From: Providencia hangzhouensis
GTDB lineage: Bacteria > Pseudomonadota > Gammaproteobacteria > Enterobacterales > Enterobacteriaceae
Reading direction: 5' to 3'
Length of the DNA: 64,000 bases
Assembly: GCF_029193595.2 (NCBI RefSeq)
Contig: NZ_CP135052.1
Location: forward strand, 3,224,001-3,288,000
A model generated the notes under the pieces. The model had not been told where the DNA came from. It ran no database searches and worked only from the letters and a program-made list of their open reading frames with translations. Each line of letters begins with the position of its first letter. Position 1 is the stretch's first letter. Positions 59,513-64,000 of this stretch are shown piece by piece. Position numbers and translations under genes: made by a program.

Positions 59513-60841
59513 TTAACTGTCACTTCGCCCTTGTTTGACTTTTTTCTGGGCGTTTTTCCATGGGGAACTTGCCCCCTTCCCTGAACTAGGCTTTGACGAT
59601 GGCGAATTACTGCGACGTGGTGGTTTACCTTGGTTTCTATCACCTGAACGACGTTCATTGCGTTGTGGTGTTTTTTGAATAGGCTCCGCCTTTATGGAGG
59701 GGTCGGGCTCATAGCCTTCAATCGCCATCAATGGAATCGATTTTTTCAATAATTTTTCAATATCCTTGAGTAACTTAGCCTCATCGATACATACTAAGGA
59801 AACTGCCATCCCAGTTGCTTCTGCACGGCCTGTACGACCGATACGGTGAACATAGTCTTCTGCAACATTAGGAAGCTCAAAATTCACCACATAAGGAAGC
59901 TGTTCAATATCAAGGCCACGAGCTGCGATATCCGTTGCCACTAACACACGAATATCCCCAGATTTAAAATCAGCTAATGCACGAGTACGAGCCCCTTGGC
60001 TCTTGTTACCATGGATAGCAGCAGCTTTGACACCATCTTTATTTAAATGCTCAGCGAGACGGTTTGCACCATGTTTTGTACGTGTAAAAACAAGAACTTG
60101 TTGCCAGTTTTCACGGCCAATCATAAACGAAAGTAATTCCGCTTTTCGTTTTTTATCAACCAGATGAACATATTGAGTCACTTGCTCAGAAGCTGAGTTT
60201 CGCGGAGCAACCTCAATAGTTACAGGGTTATTGAGTAATTTATTCGCCAATTGTTTGATTTCGTCAGAAAACGTCGCTGAGAACAATAAGTTTTGACGTT
60301 TTTTAGGTAATTTATTAATCACCCTACGAATATCATGAATGAACCCCATATCTAACATACGGTCAGCTTCATCCAGAACAAAAACTTCGACTTGGGAAAG
60401 ATCTACTGCATTTTGGTGTTCTAAATCTAATAAGCGCCCCGGAGTTGCAATTAAGATATCAACCCCGCCACGTAACTTCATCATTTGTGGGTTAATACTT
60501 ACCCCACCAAAGACGACAAAAGAACGAATACGCAGGTGACGGCTATATTCTTTTACATTTTCAGCAACTTGCGCTGCAAGCTCCCTTGTTGGCGTCAAAA
60601 TTAACGCACGAATAGGCTTGCGATCCTTTCCTGATCGAGGAGTTGTAATAAGCTTCTGTAAAATTGGCAATGTAAAACCCGCTGTTTTACCTGTACCAGT
60701 TTGGGCGCTAGCTAAAAGGTCGTTTCCTGCAAGCACGGCTGGGATAGCTTGTTGTTGAATAGGCGTAGGGCTTTCATAACCTAATTCATTAATGGCAAGC
60801 AAAATTTCCTCGTTTAACGCGAGGTCTGAAAAAGTAGTCAA
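59513..60841 (-). CDS. rhlE: DEAD-box RNA helicase RhlE
   Basis: 442 residues. Q motif [14 protein letters not shown], Walker [26 protein letters not shown] in [10 protein letters not shown] and [10 protein letters not shown] are in order. A basic C-terminal tail (about 385-442, rich in Arg, Lys, Pro, Ser) probably aids RNA binding. RhlE acts in ribosome assembly. In E. coli it is divergent from cecR and CecR regulates it; the same arrangement is seen here. Confidence 0.95.
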   Translation of the reverse strand: MTTFSDLALNEEILLAINELGYESPTPIQQQAIPAVLAGNDLLASAQTGTGKTAGFTLPILQKLITTPRSGKDRKPIRALILTPTRELAAQVAENVKEYSRHLRIRSFVVFGGVSINPQMMKLRGGVDILIATPGRLLDLEHQNAVDLSQVEVFVLDEADRMLDMGFIHDIRRVINKLPKKRQNLLFSATFSDEIKQLANKLLNNPVTIEVAPRNSASEQVTQYVHLVDKKRKAELLSFMIGRENWQQVLVFTRTKHGANRLAEHLNKDGVKAAAIHGNKSQGARTRALADFKSGDIRVLVATDIAARGLDIEQLPYVVNFELPNVAEDYVHRIGRTGRAEATGMAVSLVCIDEAKLLKDIEKLLKKSIPLMAIEGYEPDPSIKAEPIQKTPQRNERRSGDRNQGKPPRRSNSPSSKPSSGKGASSPWKNAQKKVKQGRSDS

Positions 60842-61015
60842 ATTAAATTACTCCGGGCTTCACCGCTTCAAATTGAATGTGGCAGTTATGGGGGAAGTGA
60901 GTCAGAAGAAAAAGCGCAAACTGCCGTGCGACACTGTGTAAAATTCTAACATTATTTACAGATGATAAATATATTAATTTAGTTTGGTTAATAAATTAAT
61001 ATAAAATCCGACCCA

Positions 61016-61044
61016 CATAGTATATATACTTACATTGTACTATG
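61016..61044. promoter_or_regulatory. Dyad in the rhlE-cecR divergent region, possible CecR operator
   Basis: Inverted arms CATAGTA (61016-61022) and TACTATG (61038-61044), with a perfect inner palindrome AGTATATATACT at 61019-61030. TetR-type autorepressors usually bind such a site between divergent targets; direct proof is absent. Confidence 0.45.
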
Positions 61045-61126
61045 AGATGTCGTTTTTTACTTTTTATAAAAATGAAAAGCCATTAAGAGCTAATTAGGTG
61101 TTATTTAATTCTGAATTTTTAAAGGA

Positions 61127-61825
61127 ATGGTTATGAATACAGGTTCATCGTCAACGTTGCGAGGAGAAAATGCGAAAATGCAATTGCTTCTCACTGCTGC
61201 TGATGTATATGGAGAACAAGGGCTTGATGGCGCTACTACACGCAAGATCGCACAGGCATCAGGGCAAAATATTGCCGCAATTTCTTATTATTTTGGCTCA
61301 AAAGAAGGTCTTTACTTAGCGGTAGCTCAGCTTATCGCAAAAACTATTCGGGACGATTTCCATGATGTTTTTCAAGCAATTGACAACTTTCTAAATCAAC
61401 CTTTGTCAGTACAAGTAACTGATGATGCACTTGATTTACTACAAAAAACAGTCATTGCCTATAATCATTTTCAGTTGGAAAAGAAAAATTTAAGTTTTTC
61501 TCGGATATTAGCACGTGAACAACTCAACCCGACCGAAGCCTATACGGTAATCCATGAACAGGCTTTAGGCCCAATACATTCGCGCCTAAACCGCTTGATT
61601 GCGATTTACATTGGTGCTGACCCCAATCATTTAACAACGCTAATCCACACACACGCAATCCTTGGCGAAACACTTTCATTTCGAATTGCTCGAGAAACTT
61701 TGTTACGCCAAACGGGTTGGAAACATATCAATGAAAATGAATTTAAAATTATTAATCAAGTTCTTATTGAACATACAAATATATTATTAGCAGGCTTACG
61801 CCATCGCAAACAATATGAAAAGTGA
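61127..61825 (+). CDS. cecR: TetR-family regulator CecR (YbiH)
   Basis: 232 residues (E. coli 223). N-terminal TetR helix-turn-helix, ATTRKIAQASGQNIAAISYYF, split as ATTRKIAQASG and QNIAAISYYFGSK, then the DUF1956 ligand domain. In E. coli CecR represses the ybhGFSR efflux genes and rhlE and affects sensitivity to cefoperazone and chloramphenicol. It lies upstream of ybhG on the same strand with rhlE divergent. Confidence 0.93.
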   Translation: MVMNTGSSSTLRGENAKMQLLLTAADVYGEQGLDGATTRKIAQASGQNIAAISYYFGSKEGLYLAVAQLIAKTIRDDFHDVFQAIDNFLNQPLSVQVTDDALDLLQKTVIAYNHFQLEKKNLSFSRILAREQLNPTEAYTVIHEQALGPIHSRLNRLIAIYIGADPNHLTTLIHTHAILGETLSFRIARETLLRQTGWKHINENEFKIINQVLIEHTNILLAGLRHRKQYEK

Positions 61826-61978
61826 TATGATAAAATAATTAAAGTGATTCATTCACATTGATAATAACTAGAGGCTGGTGATTTTATTGCAGCTGGTGCC
61901 ACATTTCTCCATTAAAAACAGCGGCCTCTAACAACAAAGTTTGTTTTCATATCGTTGATTCTTTAAGTAAGGTTAGCT

Positions 61979-62974
61979 ATGAGCAATAAAAACCGTTCTG
62001 TTGTTGTTTTCATTATTCTCATATTAATCGGTGCTGCAATTGGTGGTTATTACTACTATCAATCACAGCAAGACAAAATATTAACACTCTACGGCAATGT
62101 TGATGTCCGAACGGTAAATCTTGGTTTTCGAGTGTCAGGTAAGCTCAAATCCCTAAGCGTTGATGAAGGTGCAAAAATTATTGCAGGCGAGCAACTTGGC
62201 CTACTGGATGATGCCCCCTACATTAACGCGTTAAATAAAGCCAAAGGGGTGCGTGACAGCGCCAAAGCCCAACTTGCTTTAAAAGAAAGTGGTTACCGTA
62301 CTCAAGAGGTTGCACAAGTTGAAGCTGAAGTGGCTCAAAAACAAGCGGCTTGGCAATATGCCGATAACTTCTATAAACGTCAGCAAGGGCTTGCTGCCTC
62401 CCGCGTTATTTCAGCTAATGATTTAGATAACGCGAAGAACAATCGAAACCAAGCATTTGCCGCCCTTCAAGCGGCACAAGATAAACTAAATCAATACCAA
62501 AGCGGTTTTCGCCAAGAAGAGATAGCTGCCGCTCGAGGCGAATGGTTACAAGCCGAAGCGGCTGTCGCTCAAGCTGAACTCGACTTACAAGACACCGTTT
62601 TAACTGCACCTTCCTCTGGGACTATTTTAACCCGAGCAATCGAACCTGGCACAATCATCGGTGCAGGTAATACCGTATTTAGCGTCACTTTAACAAGTCC
62701 TGTTTGGGTCAGAGCCTATGTTAGCGAACCGCACCTCGGTGATGCCATCCCCGGTAGAGAAGTCTTGCTGTATACGGATAGCCGCCCAAATCAGCCTTAC
62801 CATGGTACCATCGGGTTTGTTTCCCCTACCGCCGAGTTTACCCCTAAAAGCGTACAAACACCGGATTTACGAACCGATTTAGTCTATCGACTACGTATCG
62901 TCGTCAATGATGCAGATGATGCTTTACGCCAAGGTATGCCTGTGACTATTCAATTTGCTGATAATAAACAGTAA
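61979..62974 (+). CDS. ybhG: HlyD-family membrane fusion protein YbhG
   Basis: 331 residues (E. coli 332). An N-terminal membrane anchor (7-27), a biotinyl-lipoyl-like half motif, a long coiled-coil hairpin (about 85-200), and a beta-barrel with [20 protein letters not shown] (20 residues). It links the YbhFSR ABC exporter to the outer membrane. The 153-base gap from cecR and 9-base gap to ybhF suggest an operon. Confidence 0.94.
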   Translation: MSNKNRSVVVFIILILIGAAIGGYYYYQSQQDKILTLYGNVDVRTVNLGFRVSGKLKSLSVDEGAKIIAGEQLGLLDDAPYINALNKAKGVRDSAKAQLALKESGYRTQEVAQVEAEVAQKQAAWQYADNFYKRQQGLAASRVISANDLDNAKNNRNQAFAALQAAQDKLNQYQSGFRQEEIAAARGEWLQAEAAVAQAELDLQDTVLTAPSSGTILTRAIEPGTIIGAGNTVFSVTLTSPVWVRAYVSEPHLGDAIPGREVLLYTDSRPNQPYHGTIGFVSPTAEFTPKSVQTPDLRTDLVYRLRIVVNDADDALRQGMPVTIQFADNKQ

Positions 62975-62983
62975 GAGTTTGCT

Positions 62984-64000
62984 ATGAGTGATGATTACAG
63001 TATCCACCTATCCAATGTCGAGAAAACATTTGTTGGCTTGGATACTCCAGCCGTTGAAAGCTTAACAATCGATATTCATGGGGGCTCTGTAACAGGCCTT
63101 GTCGGCCCTGATGGTGCAGGAAAAACAACTTTAATGCGCATGATTGCAGGGTTATTAAAGCCAGATGCAGGGAAAATTAGCGTGATGGGGCTCGACCCTA
63201 TCGACGACAGCATTGCTATGCGAGCTGGCCTTGGCTATATGCCCCAAAAATTTGGTTTATATGAAGACCTGACCGTACAAGAAAATTTAAATTTGTACGC
63301 AGATTTGCGTGGCGTACTCGGCGAAGAGCGCCAAAAAACCTATCAGCAACTGCTTTCTTTCACCAGCCTAGCCCCTTTTACCAATAGGCTAGCCGGTAAA
63401 TTATCGGGGGGGATGAAGCAAAAACTCGGGTTAGCCTGTACATTATTAGGAAAACCCAAGGTCCTTTTACTCGACGAACCCGGTGTTGGTGTTGACCCCA
63501 TAGCTCGACGCGAACTATGGCAAATGGTTCATACTCTTGCCGATGATGGAATGCTCATTCTTTGGAGTACTTCCTATTTAGATGAAGCTCAGCAATGTAA
63601 AAATGTGCTGCTATTAAATAAAGGCAAACAGCTTTATGCAGGCAAGCCCGAGTTATTAACTGAAAAAATGGTGGGACGCTCGTTTTTACTTGATGTACCA
63701 GCCACACAAAAACGCACTGTATTACAAAACGCACTCGTATTACCAGAAACCACCGATGGTGTAATCCAAGGCCGCTATATTCGCTTAATTTTGAAGCCTA
63801 ATGCATCACAGACAAATTTATTAACCGCATTAAATATGGCAGATGGAAAACTCATTGAAGCACAGCCACGTTTTGAAGATGCGTTTATTGACTTATTAGG
63901 AGGGGGCCCATCTCATCGTTCGGAATTAGCCGCTATCGTACCGCAAATTCCGCCTAATCCTGAAGAAACCGTCATAGAAGCGCGTAACTTAACCAAAAAA
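62984..64000 (+). CDS. ybhF: ABC transporter ATPase YbhF, N-terminal part (runs off right edge)
   Basis: About 339 codons are visible of an expected near-578-residue protein with two ABC domains. The first domain is complete: Walker A GPDGAGKTT at 41-49, Q-loop YMPQKFGLYED, signature LSGGMKQK and Walker B LLLDEPGVGVDP. The frame is open to base 64000, just at the start of the second domain (TVIEARNLTKK). Drives YbhSR export of drugs such as cefoperazone and cations. Confidence 0.94.
   Translation, partial: MSDDYSIHLSNVEKTFVGLDTPAVESLTIDIHGGSVTGLVGPDGAGKTTLMRMIAGLLKPDAGKISVMGLDPIDDSIAMRAGLGYMPQKFGLYEDLTVQENLNLYADLRGVLGEERQKTYQQLLSFTSLAPFTNRLAGKLSGGMKQKLGLACTLLGKPKVLLLDEPGVGVDPIARRELWQMVHTLADDGMLILWSTSYLDEAQQCKNVLLLNKGKQLYAGKPELLTEKMVGRSFLLDVPATQKRTVLQNALVLPETTDGVIQGRYIRLILKPNASQTNLLTALNMADGKLIEAQPRFEDAFIDLLGGGPSHRSELAAIVPQIPPNPEETVIEARNLTKK

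Overview
The window looks like chromosomal DNA of a Providencia-like member of the Morganellaceae (Enterobacterales). Most genes are full-length orthologues of enterobacterial housekeeping genes, in blocks that keep familiar order (hisCBHAFI; udk-dcd-asmA with yegH; mrp/metG; yohJ-yohK-cdd; folE-yeiB; moeA-moeB; rhtA-dps; rhlE/cecR-ybhG-ybhF). A rhomboid protease closely resembling AarA of Providencia stuartii (37506-38387) points to the genus. It is clearly diverged from the stuartii protein as I remember it, so another species is likely. Base composition is moderately AT-rich, and much more so in the accessory genes.

Layout. 1-4331: the distal histidine operon (hisC truncated by the window edge, then hisB, hisH, hisA, hisF, hisI), tightly packed and ended by a hairpin terminator. 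4366-13828: an accessory block between hisI and gnd, holding a TonB-dependent receptor with a periplasmic metal/siderophore-binding protein, a YeaK-type tRNA deacylase, a CatB-like xenobiotic acetyltransferase with a structured leader, a 1050-residue M66-like metalloprotease, and a Bcr/CflA efflux pump. 14019-17251: gnd and yegH. 17435-17968: an orphan AT-rich coiled-coil protein. 18019-24351 (minus strand): asmA, dcd, udk, htpX-like, lemA and mrp. 24611-29038 (plus): metG, yohJ, yohK, and cdd with two CRP-like sites.

29196-35220 is the most unusual part: an AT-rich, all-minus-strand island between cdd and maeA, built from two interleaved families of unknown exported proteins. Family A has full or near-full copies at 29196, 29839, 30663-32047 and 34597, plus short N-terminal fragments at 32810 and 33717. 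Family B has copies at 32056, 32946 and 33839. The A-B-A'-B-A''-B-A-A-A order suggests repeated duplication of an A-B unit with decay of A. The A member at 30663-32047 is split by a frameshift and carries a C-terminal tandem repeat. Its role is unknown; an immunity-type or other polymorphic array is a hypothesis only.

35646-43297: maeA, the AarA-like rhomboid, and a minus-strand murQ-murP-murR-(TauE/SafE) operon for N-acetylmuramic acid use with two tandem RpiR-type operator candidates, followed by a CBM9-like periplasmic protein. 43665-49364: sanA, a pair of repeated hairpins, yeiB, folE, moeA, moeB, yjdM. 49432-64000: ybiT, a GNAT acetyltransferase, a LOG-family hydrolase, rhtA, dps, dinG, an unlisted 53-residue membrane peptide, sseA, yeaQ, dusC, rhlE, cecR, ybhG and the start of ybhF, which runs off the right edge.

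I saw no rRNA, tRNA, CRISPR array, insertion sequence or prophage genes. All assignments come from reading the sequence and remembered family knowledge; no database search was run.
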